Source of the DNA: Fonsecaea monophora
Taxonomy: Eukaryota; Ascomycota; Eurotiomycetes; Chaetothyriales; Herpotrichiellaceae
Assembly: GCF_001642475.1 (NCBI RefSeq)
Contig: NW_019174004.1
Coordinates: 62,001-126,000, forward strand
Length of the DNA: 64,000 bases
Reading direction: 5' to 3'
Part shown: one piece after another, positions 43,542 through 53,962 of the stretch
Position numbering within the stretch: position 1 is the first letter of the stretch
How the letters are laid out: each line of letters starts with the position of its first letter
Notes under the pieces: model-generated
Told to the model about the DNA's origin: nothing
Databases searched by the model: none
What the model saw: the letters and a program-made list of their open reading frames with translations, nothing else
Program-made: the position numbers and the translations under genes

Positions 43542-44034
43542 GGCGAGGATTCACTTCAGATCCCCTAGGGGACCTGGAGACCCGCTTAGTATTCGCTATT
43601 TCGTGCAAAAGTCTTGGCACGTGACTCCTCTGGAGCGCTTGCCTGGTAGCCGCAGCGACAGCTGCAACCACCTATAACATGTTTCTCGTCCTCATTGTCG
43701 TGGGTTTGTTGTTGTGGTTGTTGGAAAAAGAGAAGAAGGATGTGGTGAAAAGGCGTGTCCTAAAGAGTCACGACACGAGGCTCAACAGCCAAGACATTAT
43801 CGGGACGGAATTACCTTGTTCCGATATGCCAATTCTCCATCGTCCAACTTGATTCTTGGTATCCTTGCACCAACTCACTCCCTCTACACCGTTTCGGAAA
43901 CGACGGACAGGGTTTATCTGTTTGGACGGAAAAAAGACACATATTCTCTTTCTTTGTGCGCCTTTTCAAGTTTTGCCCAGGTCGGCCGAGGTCACAGAGC
44001 GGTCGTATAGGTTGTTCAAAACCTCACCTTCAAG
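43542..44034. promoter_or_regulatory. Divergent promoter region, GCN2 / RBG1
   Basis: 493 bases between the two start codons, so both genes likely share regulatory DNA. No CPRE (TGACTCA) is obvious; a GTGACTC occurs at about 43621-43627. No separate gene is supported. Confidence 0.5.
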
Positions 44035-45797
44035 ATGGTCAACATAACGGAGAAGATCAAGGAGTGGGTTGTCTGTGTCTCGCCCAGAGCCGTCTGGAAT
44101 CTGACTCTTGGTACAGGATCGAGGCCGAAATGGCCCGAACTCAGAGTGGGTTTCAGCAGCGTGTCATAGATGGCCTGGTCCGGTGCTGATTGGGTTGCAG
44201 AAAACAAAGCCACAGGTTGGTGCTCGAATGCTTTAGCATCCTGATCTATGCACGCCCTGACAGAGAGTGATCACCAGAGTATCACCTTGGTTTACTGAAA
44301 GGGTAGGTCCAGCATTCTGTTTCTGGAGACAACGCAAGCAGCGGGAGGAGGAACGGAGGGAACAAGATGAGACGAAGAGCGAGAACCTGTGCACGTGCCT
44401 TCTGTATATGCACGTGACTCTGTTTTCAGTCTCTTGCGATGCATATTTGAGCTGAGCTTTTGGACAAGGAACTGGGATATGCTTCCAGTTTCGTGAAATA
44501 TGGCACTACAAGTGGTGCGAAAATGGACGTAGATTGTCGAGCACGAGCACACCCAAGGTTTGCTACTCAGGGGAGGATCTTCTGATGTTTCAGCCTTGCC
44601 CCTTTTTCGTGCAACCCCATCTTGTTGCTGTGTCACCTCAGCACCCTCATCTCCCAGTTGGCATCTTATGGTTGCAGCCAACAACAGTGGCTGACTTCTG
44701 TGGCTAGCAAACTCGCACGGCTACGTGCACAACTACTTGAACCAGCCGCGGGTGCCGGCTCCGGTGGTGGTACAGGTTTCGATGTTTCAAAATCAGGGGA
44801 TGCCCGAATAGCCCTGGTCGGCTTCCCTTCAGTGGGTAAATCGACCTTCCTCTCGAAAATCACAAAGACCAAGTCCGAAGTGGCCGCATATTCCTTCACG
44901 ACACTCACGGCCATTCCCGGCGTGCTCGAGTATGGAGGAGCAGAGATCCAAATCCTGGATCTCCCTGGTATCATCGAAGGTGCCTCGGAAGGAAAAGGGC
45001 GAGGACGACAGGTCATCAGCGCCGCAAAGGTCAGGCAATAAGACAAGCGCTCGTGCCTCCATCTTCAAAAGGCATTTTAGCTGACACTGAGACTGATTTA
45101 GACATCCGACCTGATCCTGATGGTGCTCGACGCGACCAAACGCGCAGAGCAACGGGCTCTTCTTGAGGCAGAACTCGAGGCCGTTGGCATCCGGCTCAAC
45201 CGCGAGCCGCCCAACATCTACTTGAAAGCCAAGAAGGCCGGCGGCATGAAGATCACCTTCCAATCCCCACCCAAGTACCTGGACGAGAAGATGCTGTACA
45301 ACATCCTACGGGACTACAAGATGCTCAACTGCGAAGTGCTCGTGCGCGACGAGAACGCCACCGTCGACGACTTCATCGACGTCATCATGAAAGACCACCG
45401 CAAGTACATCCGGTGTCTGTACGTGTACAACAAGATCGATAGCGTCACGGTCGAGTACCTGGACGAACTGGCCCGCGAGCCCCACACGGTGGTCATGTCA
45501 TGCGAGCTGGACCTGGGCGTCCAGGACGTGGTGGAGAGGTGTTGGCAGGAGTTGCGCCTGATGCGCATTTACACCAAGCGGCAGGGCGTGGACCCGGACT
45601 TTAGCGAGGCCCTCATCGTCCGCAGCGGCAGCACGATCGAGGACGTGTGTGACCAGATCCACCGCACGCTCAAGGAGACGTTCAAGTACGCGCTGGTCTG
45701 GGGCGCCTCAGCCAAGCACATCCCGCAGAGAGTCGGGCTGGCCCATGTTGTCGCAGATGAGGATGTGGTGCAGGTCGTGAGTGCGTGGAAAGCATAG
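44035..45797 (+). CDS. RBG1: Developmentally regulated GTP-binding protein 1 (RBG1/DRG1)
   Basis: Six exons: 44035-44063, 44117-44145, 44201-44215, 44278-44302, 44708-45029 and 45102-45797; 371 aa, the expected DRG1 length. The tiny exons rebuild the conserved N-terminus exactly (MVNITEKIKEIEAEMARTQ, then KNKATEYHLGLLKGKLARL). The OBG-type GTPase follows: P-loop GFPSVGKS (about residue 71), SFTTLTAIPG, DLPGIIEGASEGKGRG, and YNKIDSV (NKxD) near 247; a C-terminal TGS-like domain ends AHVVADEDVVQVV. DRG1 proteins bind translating ribosomes with a DFRP partner (Tma46) and help resolve stalling. The exon 4-5 intron is long (405 nt). Exons of 15 and 25 nt are micro-exons likely to be missed by gene finders. 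Confidence 0.93.
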
Positions 45798-45993
45798 AGG
45801 TCGGTTGGATCATGGCTCGTCGGTGTGTATTGAGCGATCAACCTGTCGCATAAGTGGCACTTGTGTGCTATTTCGTGGCAATGTGGATGGATTGGCCAGG
45901 CCAGGCCAGGAGATCAGATCACGCACACTACTAAAAGGGAGTTTTCCTGTGATACTTTTGTTTGGCAGCCCCTGTATTTGTTTTCGTTCTCAT

Positions 45994-47349
45994 TCATCTC
46001 AATGCCCTCCTGGGATCCAGACTGCTCACGTTGGCGCTAACCGCCTTGCCGTCAAACACAAACTCGCTCATCAACTTGCCCGTGCCAGGCCCGTTCTGTA
46101 TACCCCAACAAGTGTGTCCTGCAGCCATGTAGATGCCCTTGACGCCCGTGGGGCCGACCAGGGGTCCCCCGCCCGTCTCTACCTGCGGCAGATAGCACGC
46201 CTGGCGGACCAGCACGGTGCCATCACGCAGCTCGTCCGAGACACTCGCGCAATAGTCGACAATGTCCTGGCAGCGGCTGTCGTCGACCTGGACATCGGCT
46301 GTAGACTTGGGCAGGGGCACGAGGTGGTCACCTTCGCCGCACGCATACACTTCGTTGTCCGGCCGCGCGTAGATCTCCGGCGTGACGTGGCGGGCACGCG
46401 ACTTTGTGCCCCCCTTGAAGTTCTTGGGCAGCGAGATCGACGTGAAGAGGCAGTATGCGCTGACCGGCCTCGAAGGGCGGATGGTCACGCTGTGAGCGCG
46501 CAAGGCGCCGATGGGAGATCTGGGCCAGACATTCTTCGTCCACGGCCCGGCAGTGATGATGACATGGTCCGCGTAGAGGCATTTTCCCTCCTTGGTCGAA
46601 CTGTCAGTGTATTTTACCGCGTGCTCGCCTCCTTCTCGAGACGCGATCTCGTCGACGCTGCCCAAGACGACGCGGGCACCCTTTTCCTCGGCAAGTTTGG
46701 CCATGGACGTGGTGAAGTGATAGGGATGGACCTGCGCCGTGTCGCTCGGAGAGCCCATCGAGTCGTAGGCATTGACGCACTCTTCCGCCACCCAGTCCAG
46801 ATCGTCCGGAAGTCCCATGCTGCGGAGGTTGTCGTACGATTCTTTGCTTCGTTTCTGGAGACTGACGCGGGTAGGATCGACGTTGCCATCGCTGGCGACA
46901 TCCGGCCGGTGAATTCCCCTGACATCTTCCTTTTCGCCCGCGCCGTTTTCCTGTACTTCGCCATCCACAGCGCCTTCGCGGGCCATCACCTTTTCCTGGT
47001 CACTGACATGCCGGCCTTTCAGATCGATCTGCCCCACGCCCACGCCCCTATATCCCCATCGGCGATCACCCCCGTGTTCCTTTGCGAGTTCGGAATGCAG
47101 TCTGAAACTGAGCGGCACCAGGCACGAGGGATAAGCCCACAGGGCCAGCAAGCCACCGGCTTTCCCTGACGCACCACTAGCAATGCCCGTAGCCTCAAGG
47201 AGATAGATCGAGTGTAACTCGGGATTGTATTTCGAATGGCGGGTGAGGAAGTACGCGGTTGTGCAGCCGATGATACCCCCGCCCACGACCACTATCGTCT
47301 TTTTTTGCTCGGGCACGGCCATGTTGTTTCTGCCAAAGTATGGTCCCAA
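45994..47349 (-). CDS. TDA3: FAD-dependent oxidoreductase, DAO fold (TDA3-like)
   Basis: Single exon, 451 aa. The N-terminus has the dinucleotide-binding motif (TIVVVGGGIIGCTTAYFL) and SGASGKAGGLLALWAYPS, which fits the Tda3 / S. pombe SPAC1F5.03c branch of glycine/D-amino-acid oxidase-like enzymes. Other DAO features are VIITAGPWTKNVWP and the end GIYMAAGHTCWGIQNGPGTG. Tda3 in yeast is linked to late-endosome function; its substrate is unknown. A second Met at residue 10 (MAVPEQKK) is an equally good start. Residues about 120-160 are a charged insertion. A 462-codon open frame on the opposite strand is a shadow. Convergent with RBG1. Confidence 0.8.
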   Translation of the reverse strand: MGPYFGRNNMAVPEQKKTIVVVGGGIIGCTTAYFLTRHSKYNPELHSIYLLEATGIASGASGKAGGLLALWAYPSCLVPLSFRLHSELAKEHGGDRRWGYRGVGVGQIDLKGRHVSDQEKVMAREGAVDGEVQENGAGEKEDVRGIHRPDVASDGNVDPTRVSLQKRSKESYDNLRSMGLPDDLDWVAEECVNAYDSMGSPSDTAQVHPYHFTTSMAKLAEEKGARVVLGSVDEIASREGGEHAVKYTDSSTKEGKCLYADHVIITAGPWTKNVWPRSPIGALRAHSVTIRPSRPVSAYCLFTSISLPKNFKGGTKSRARHVTPEIYARPDNEVYACGEGDHLVPLPKSTADVQVDDSRCQDIVDYCASVSDELRDGTVLVRQACYLPQVETGGGPLVGPTGVKGIYMAAGHTCWGIQNGPGTGKLMSEFVFDGKAVSANVSSLDPRRALR

Positions 47350-47804
47350 TGGCAGCAGCCGATGCTGCTTGTGAGGGAAGAGACGGATGGTGACTAATCG
47401 AGGGTTTCCTTGGTGACGGAAAACGACTGGGCTGCGGGGTTTGCAATCCGGATCTGTCGATGTCAGAGGAAAAGGCCTCGATTCGAAAGATTACAGTGCA
47501 TAAATAATGTCTATGCCCCTCACTACAATTCAGAACGAGATGTAGAAGAATATTATAGACAGAATCCAACGTCTCTGATATGACCTCATACAACCACTGA
47601 CTTGGTGGCGGTGCCCCACCAATCACGGCCTCTCAGCCTCGTCGTGAATTCTCTTTACACAAGCCTCAAGAGACACTTTGGAAGAGAGATTTATATCTAC
47701 CTGTTAGATAAGAACTTGGTCGAAGACATTGTCATCAAGTATAGAATATAAATATCCACATCCATAATATCTCGAATATCTCGTGTATCGCCTTGTCACA
47801 TGCA
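47350..47804 (-). promoter_or_regulatory. Upstream region of TDA3
   Basis: 455 bases between the tandem minus-strand TDA3 and CRT10 genes. AT-rich near 47690-47780; no gene seen. Confidence 0.4.
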
Positions 47805-50363
47805 TCAATCAAGCAGGTCGAGGCTTGACACCTCCTCGTAGGCATTAATATCCTCTCTTTCCACTCCCCGCGATAGCTCGTAGGATAGAACAGTCATATC
47901 CATATATGTCAACATGAGCCTGTATCTCCGACTACTTTCAAGGGCTTGCCATGCCTCTGGAGTTGATGGGACTTCCCACTCCCGTGTCTCTGTCCTGGTT
48001 CTTGCAGATCGTCTTTTCTGAGCATGATGTGACAGACGTTTCCTCTTCGGCCGGTGCTCTTCTGCATGCTCTTCAGATTCTGTGTCAACCTTTAGTAGCT
48101 GAGAGCCATCCTCTTCGCCACTACGCCCGTCGACGACAAGCACAGTATGGTCGAATGTGGTGGGAACTCCATCCACAAGCCCGTCTTTGCCCCATTCCGG
48201 TGACTCGGTCGATCCAGATCGATCTTCGAATCCGTTTCGCATGAAGCATCCTTGAACCGGGGAAGCTGCTATGCCGAGGAGTGGACCAAATGGACGCAGG
48301 CCTTTCATCTCTTGTTTTTTGGTTGGTAAAATCCAGCTTACCCGCATTCCCAGTGTGTCCGTCTTCTCGTTTTTTGTCAGTGAACAGACCGCACATCGAC
48401 CGATCTGTGTAGCAATGACAACAACCCCCAATTCAGGGATTTGCAGCATCATATTGAGTCTGTCAATGTTGGCGTGACTCGAACCCTGTATTAAAGGAGG
48501 TAACGCCTGTTTGAGGATGTTGGCACAAAATACATGCGGCGAATCTGCTTCGGGAGCAATGATCAATCTCAAATTTGATACGCTGCAATGAAGAGTAGGT
48601 ATAATCGGTGGCTTGGCTCTGTAACGGGTTTTGGAAACTTTCGAAGTGCCGCCCTGAGTCGATGGTTTGGGATCTTTGGGTTCCATGTGCGGCCGTCTGC
48701 GCAAGGGAGAATCAACATCGGATGCGGACAAGACGTCCACGTCAATCTCTTGGCTGTTCCGCTGGGCGAGACTTGACAATGATGTGGTACTTCGTCGACT
48801 CGTAGAAGAGAGGTCGATATCCTCAACATCATCCGAATCAGAAGAATAGTGTACTTCCTCTTTCTCGCTCTCTCCAGATTCGCTGTCGGCGTCTTCGAAT
48901 CGCATGTATTCGAGCGATAGAGTGTCTCTCTGTGGTGTTGTAGGTCCGTCATCAATACTGTGAGATCTCGGATCGGACCCAGAAACAGAAGTGGCCTCGC
49001 TGTTGTCTGACACCGGGGCGACCTCTGGTTCTCCAATGACTCCTTCATCATCGTCCGGAGATCCGTCAACAGAGTCTTGACCATAGGTTGGAAGCAGACT
49101 CGCATTGAGCTCAGCTCGCTCAGCATCAACGCTGGCTTCGTCCATGTCAGACCAAGAGTCAAACGTCTCCCGGATATCTTCCACATCCTCGTCGTCCTCC
49201 ATACCTTCATACATGAGAAAGTGTATATGACCATTGCTAGGCGTGCGGAGTCGGACAACATTAGTCAGGTCGTAGCTTTCCAGGTCATTATGCCCATGGT
49301 ACTGAGGTACCTTGGAGTAACCGCAAAATTGTTCCATCGTCCGAGCTGGCCGAAATGCACGCGGGTCCAGGGCAGCAACAAGCCAGCCTCCTTCTCGCCT
49401 CCGGTAAGTGGATGCTCGCATGCTTCTCTCAGAGAAATCCCAGGATTTGTGGCAGAGACCTTGCCATATTTGCCATATCTTCATGTCACCATTGATATCA
49501 GTGCTCAACAGCCAGTTCCCTTCCACGTCATCATCTGTGTTCACAAAAGAAATGCAGGGGATGTTATGGTCATGCCCTTCGATGCCCGCAAGAGTGATTT
49601 TGTAATTCTTGTTGCGTGGTGGAGGGGTGGCATCAACGCCTATCGCAAGCCATTCTTGCCAATCCAGCTGTTTAGCATGCTGGGAAACCTCGTAATCATC
49701 GTCGGACATTTGGTCCTCATTATCTCTCCCGTCATTACTCGTGTCTGTCAAGGCAAAAGCAAATACGGTTATTTTAGCACAAGGATCAGCGTCTGCCACA
49801 TGATGAGGTGTGTTGGCCGACACCGCAATCATTCGGGCATGCGTGTGTATTGCAAGGCCCCAAGCAGATTCATAGACCCACTGCGTGAAGAAGGGCCCGA
49901 GCCCGACGTACTCACTCCGAGCATCCGTGCTGAAGCGGTACGGGTCCTTGCGAATGGCTTCAGAGATGGAGTGGGTATAATAGGCAGAAATGTTGCCGGA
50001 ATCGGTTGCAATGAGAAGAATCTCCTCCTTCCCCAGGTCTCCCACCACGAGGTGATTGATGGCATGAGGAAATTGAGAATCAATATAGCCATCCGCATCG
50101 GGATTTGCGAGCGCGGGCACAATGAGCAGTGCAGGCAGTCTGTGGAGTTTCTGGAAGGGAAAGTCTGGCCTGTAGACGGCAACGGTATCTCTGGTTGCCA
50201 CAAAGTAGAGATTAAAGCGTTGAGATAACGCAGTCAAATTGTTTCGCCAGTAAGAGAGCGGTGGAAGGCATGGTACTCCATCGCGCAGGAACCTTTCAGC
50301 TCCTGTCTCGATGCTCGTGAGACCAATGTTGACCGACTCGAAAGGCCGGGTATCTTCGTCCAT
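47805..50363 (-). CDS. CRT10: CRT10-family protein
   Basis: Single exon, 852 aa. The N-terminal half fits the CRT10 family: FNLYFVATRDTVAVYRPDF, HAINHLVVGDLGKEEILLIA, and a WD-like segment (GHDHNIPCISFVNTDDDVEG, WLLSTDINGDMKIWQIW). The middle (about 400-560) is highly acidic and Ser-rich, presumably disordered. In yeast Crt10 regulates ribonucleotide-reductase gene transcription and is reported in an Rtt101-type ubiquitin ligase; whether this holds in moulds is untested. The C-terminus is RKRLSHHAQKRRSARTR then a conserved SRRYRLMLTYMDMTVLSYEL. An antisense open frame of 383 codons (49077-50228) is a shadow. Confidence 0.8.
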   Translation of the reverse strand: MDEDTRPFESVNIGLTSIETGAERFLRDGVPCLPPLSYWRNNLTALSQRFNLYFVATRDTVAVYRPDFPFQKLHRLPALLIVPALANPDADGYIDSQFPHAINHLVVGDLGKEEILLIATDSGNISAYYTHSISEAIRKDPYRFSTDARSEYVGLGPFFTQWVYESAWGLAIHTHARMIAVSANTPHHVADADPCAKITVFAFALTDTSNDGRDNEDQMSDDDYEVSQHAKQLDWQEWLAIGVDATPPPRNKNYKITLAGIEGHDHNIPCISFVNTDDDVEGNWLLSTDINGDMKIWQIWQGLCHKSWDFSERSMRASTYRRREGGWLVAALDPRAFRPARTMEQFCGYSKVPQYHGHNDLESYDLTNVVRLRTPSNGHIHFLMYEGMEDDEDVEDIRETFDSWSDMDEASVDAERAELNASLLPTYGQDSVDGSPDDDEGVIGEPEVAPVSDNSEATSVSGSDPRSHSIDDGPTTPQRDTLSLEYMRFEDADSESGESEKEEVHYSSDSDDVEDIDLSSTSRRSTTSLSSLAQRNSQEIDVDVLSASDVDSPLRRRPHMEPKDPKPSTQGGTSKVSKTRYRAKPPIIPTLHCSVSNLRLIIAPEADSPHVFCANILKQALPPLIQGSSHANIDRLNMMLQIPELGVVVIATQIGRCAVCSLTKNEKTDTLGMRVSWILPTKKQEMKGLRPFGPLLGIAASPVQGCFMRNGFEDRSGSTESPEWGKDGLVDGVPTTFDHTVLVVDGRSGEEDGSQLLKVDTESEEHAEEHRPKRKRLSHHAQKRRSARTRTETREWEVPSTPEAWQALESSRRYRLMLTYMDMTVLSYELSRGVEREDINAYEEVSSLDLLD

Positions 50364-51424
50364 GCTCCTGTCAAAGGCGAACGGCTTTCATCAATAGATC
50401 CCTTTGTTCAATTGCAGTCTCTTGTAACCATTCAAGACATGACGGAACGCATGATCACTACCTAGTACGCGCGTGTACTCTTTTTATCTCGGGTCTAGAG
50501 GGGTTTGAGCTCGTCCGGAGGAGGTTCAGAACCGAGCAGCGAGTGACGGCGTAGGCGCATGAGCGCAGGTAGATTGGGAGGGAGACTTTGGCTCACTTCA
50601 GCTTGCCTGCAACTCACCGGTAGATGTCAGCACCTGTCGTATCTGCACCCGAAGGTTACGAAGAGGGGAATCAGACGAGGTAAATAGGTTGGCCAGCAAC
50701 TTGTCAGTTGTATGTATTGCAATTAATGAACCTGAGTGAAGGGCAGATTGACAGCTTGGAGATTGAATACTTGCCGTGGTACGGAGCACATGAGTGGCAC
50801 CGGCGGAGTGACTGAAAGATGACGCATTTGTAGCGCAGGGGGGGGGGAAATCGAATTAATATTGGCTCATCCACACTCATCCTACAAAGTCTACATACAT
50901 GACTTGGTATCTCACATTTGTTGTTCGGTGCTTTGCCTTCCTCCTTGCTTGAACACGTCCACTTCCATCCACCCACTGCCATCGCATCCGAGCTGGTCTA
51001 GCTGAGTAATTCGCACGCCGACACCTGCATTTTCTGATCGAGGTTGGCAACACAGAACGTATCGATCCGGAAAGAATTGCATACGCGACCAGCCGACTCT
51101 GCGACGGCTCGACTCATCCCCTTGTCACGTTCTGCAATCCTGGACGCCACATACACCCCCGCCCCCCTGTATGCGACTTATCATCCCGTCGATCAGCGTG
51201 CGAGAGTAGTCCACCCTCCGCAGATGGCTGTCTATTGATCTGAGCCGTCACAATTGTCCCAGTACATGCCGCGAGCGGTGTCGACTGGTGGTTACACAGC
51301 ATAACGCTACCGAACACTGGTGGACCTCCAACCCCGAATCTCATTTCTCACCCACAATTCAGCCAGACGTTTTCTCCATCTTTGACAGTGACATTGTCTC
51401 TGCCAGCCTTGGCCTGGTACAACT
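50364..51424. promoter_or_regulatory. Divergent promoter region, CRT10 / MMTAG2-like
   Basis: 1.06 kb between divergent genes with no supported coding sequence. A run of ten G occurs at 50838-50847. Confidence 0.45.
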
Positions 51425-52237
51425 ATGGATTTGCTAGCTACTGTCAGAAAGGAGGGGTCGCGAGGGGGTCGTGGAGAGTTCAAGTGGTCTGATGTTGAAA
51501 GCTCTTCCCACCGTGAGAATTATCTGGGCCACTCACTGATGGCCCCCGTTGGTCGTTGGCAGAAAGGCCGTGATCTCACCTGGTATGCTAAAGCAGACGG
51601 TGATGCCCAAGGTGACGAAGATGCTGCCGCCAAAGCTGCAAGAGAACGTAAAGAGGAGATCCAGAGAGTCAAACAGGCCGAGGAAGATGCACTCGCCCGC
51701 GCTCTTGGTTTGCCAGTGCCCCAACGAAACAATCCAAACATGGATGAGCTGGGGGCTCGACGTGAAGTTGACCACGCTTTGAAAGAGGTTGCACCTGGCG
51801 AGGACATGGCGTCTTCCAGGGGTGTTGGTTATGGGCGAATGGCAGGGGTCTCGGCTATGAATGAGGGGAAATCCAGCACTACGGAACGCCTCGAAGGCAC
51901 CGTTACAAATCAGGAAAAGGAGCTCGACTATGCGCTCAAGGAATATAGGCGCCGTCATGGCGACCGAAGGCACCGAAGCCGGAGTCGCAGTGGCCATCGG
52001 CACCGAGACAGCCATCACAGAAGACACCGGGAAGACCGCCATCGACATAGGGAGCACCGATCCCGGTCCCCACGGCGGAATAGGTCTGACCGTGTGAGAT
52101 CACAATCACCTTCGCAAGCCCGAGAACGTGATCATCATCGCCGAGCGCGATCGAGAAGCACCTCTCGATCCAGACGGCGCCGCGAAGCAGATTGGGGCGA
52201 CAGGGACAAAGACCACGACCGAGGCGAACGACGCTGA
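51425..52237 (+). CDS. MMTAG2 (multiple-myeloma tumour-associated 2)-like RS-rich protein
   Basis: Single exon, 270 aa. The first 60 residues are the MMtag/'kinase phosphorylation protein' domain: RGGRGEFKWSDVESSSHRENYLGHSLMAPVGRWQKGRDLTWYAK, seen in eukaryotes from yeast-like fungi to human. A charged helix (about 63-95) and a linker follow, and the last 90 residues are Arg/Ser/His-rich (RSRSRSGHRHRD...), typical of splicing-related proteins. The function is unknown; a nuclear role is inferred from composition. Convergent with an SDR gene 83 bases away. The strongest evidence is the N-terminal ENYLG and GRWQKGRDLTWYAK block. Confidence 0.85.
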   Translation: MDLLATVRKEGSRGGRGEFKWSDVESSSHRENYLGHSLMAPVGRWQKGRDLTWYAKADGDAQGDEDAAAKAARERKEEIQRVKQAEEDALARALGLPVPQRNNPNMDELGARREVDHALKEVAPGEDMASSRGVGYGRMAGVSAMNEGKSSTTERLEGTVTNQEKELDYALKEYRRRHGDRRHRSRSRSGHRHRDSHHRRHREDRHRHREHRSRSPRRNRSDRVRSQSPSQARERDHHRRARSRSTSRSRRRREADWGDRDKDHDRGERR

Positions 52238-52320
52238 ATTTTGGGCACTTGAAAGCACACAGGAGAAACTTTCGACTAAGCTGGAATCAAATACAAGCAA
52301 CTACCCAAGATCAAATCTGA

Positions 52321-53601
52321 CTATCTCAGCCCCAATGAAGCATCGAAGATGTCACCCTCAAGATCCTTGATGTCCACGTCTACGACACTTGCTGCACGCC
52401 CCGGCCCACCAGCACCCTGCCGGGCGAAAATATCGGCTGATGCACTGGTGTCTACAAACTCCTCCAGTTCCTCGCTCACAGTTTTCAGCTTTTCCTTCAC
52501 GCTAGCCACGCCCTCAATGCCGACAATGTGACGGGCGGGCGGGTTTTCATGACCACCAATGGCCGTCAATGCATGGACAGTCTCTGCAATCAGTTTTTCT
52601 GTATGCGCATGACTGAGAGGTGGATACAAGCTGACAACCTCGTCACGACTGAGGAGGTACGGGCCGCTCTGCCTCTCCGCTTCTGACGAAGGCGACTGAA
52701 TTTCGGTCTCGGGCGGAGGAGGATACTGGGTACGAATACCAGGGAGACGATTCAGTAAGCCGTCCAGGATGCCTCGAAATATTGGAGCCGTGTGACCAAA
52801 TTCTCGGGTATAGGCCTTCATTGGTGGCGCTGAAGTGATCTTGTTGGTCAAGATCCCGATCTCGACGCTTGCTTGGACAATGGTTAATTTAATGTTAAAA
52901 GGCGCAATCTCATAGGCGATGCTGTCACAAAAGCCCTCCAGCGCCCACCCTGACGCACAGTACATGCTCAAGCCTGGGGTTCCGAGATGACCTGTGATGC
53001 CGGTGAGGGTAATGATGTGACCATTCATCTGTGAGCGCATCTGAGGGATGACAGCCTTGATGATATTCATCGGGCCGAAGAAATTCTTCTCAAACTGGTC
53101 TCGAACTAGCGTCAGGGTCCTTGAGCTGGCGGAAAGCTCTTCCACTGTCCCAATCACTGCTTCACTGGTACAGCAAAAGAGTATGTCGATCTTTCGAAAA
53201 GTATGCACGGCTTCCGCAACAGCCGCCTGACACTGTCCAACAACCCTGTCTGCGAGTTAATTCCAGCGATCTTGTTGGGGACAGATACAAGTAGAACGCG
53301 AATCGTAAAATAGTATCTTGCGAAAACGCTGAATTGCATACCTAATATCCAGGGCCACAACCTTGAGCCGCTCTTTCATTCCCGGTGTCCGTCCCACTTG
53401 GGACAGAAACCTCTTGAACTCTTGACTCCGAGCCCCGTCATTCTCGAACTCGGCTTGGATGATACCGGACACCACATAGTCGCCATGGTCAAGCACCTGG
53501 CGCGCAACCGAAATGCCAATTGGAGAGTCTCCCGAGGTCAAGAGCCAAACTCGAGGAGCATTATGGGTAGGAAACTGGGGCACCGAGCCGCCATTTGCCA
53601 T
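52321..53601 (-). CDS. Short-chain dehydrogenase/reductase with altered active site
   Basis: Exon 1 53601-53342 and exon 2 53245-52321, 394 aa; the 96-nt intron (GTATGC...CAG) joins VVALDIR to VVGQCQAAVAEAVH. It is an SDR with a modified N-terminal cofactor loop (VWLLTSGDSPIGISVARQ), the central FFGPMNIIKAVIPQMR, then GHIITLTGITGHLGTPGLS and YCASGWALEGF. In classical SDRs the last motif is YxxxK; here the Lys position is Gly (GGG codon), and the upstream Ser of the active site reads Thr or Gly. The C-terminal 130 residues are an extension. The protein may have lost dehydrogenase activity or use another base. Fungal relatives are uncharacterised. Confidence 0.8.
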
Positions 53602-53962
53602 GGATGCGCGCGACGTGAGTTAAACTGATCATTGCGTCCTAGGACGCCATCTGCGGGTATCTCTTCGGGAATGATTGCAGCTAGCAATTGAGGGCACAGG
53701 TCTGGTCGATATCAGAGGAACAAAAGTCGTGGTCAAGAATGCCGGGTTTATTGGCCCGAATGATCAAGTCACAAATCAATGCCAAGGCCGCTCTCCCACC
53801 GGATCAACTAAATTCCGCACACCCCACGGCCGAACTGCGGCGGCCCACATGGAGCGAGCCAACCTCTCGATCGCGCAATAGAACTTGGTCTGCCACTCTG
53901 TCAAAGAAGAAGAGCGCTGTCCCCTGCTCTATATCTATTGTCAGTGGCTCTGACAATTCAAG
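53602..53962. promoter_or_regulatory. Divergent promoter region, SDR / CLPTM1-like
   Basis: 361 bases between divergent start codons. No gene seen. Confidence 0.4.

Noticed and set aside
45781..47169. Plus-strand 462-codon open frame
   Set aside because: It is antisense to the TDA3-like gene, which has clear FAD-binding motifs; the plus frame is Arg/Asp-rich with no family features.
49077..50228. Plus-strand 383-codon open frame
   Set aside because: Shadow of the CRT10 gene on the opposite strand.
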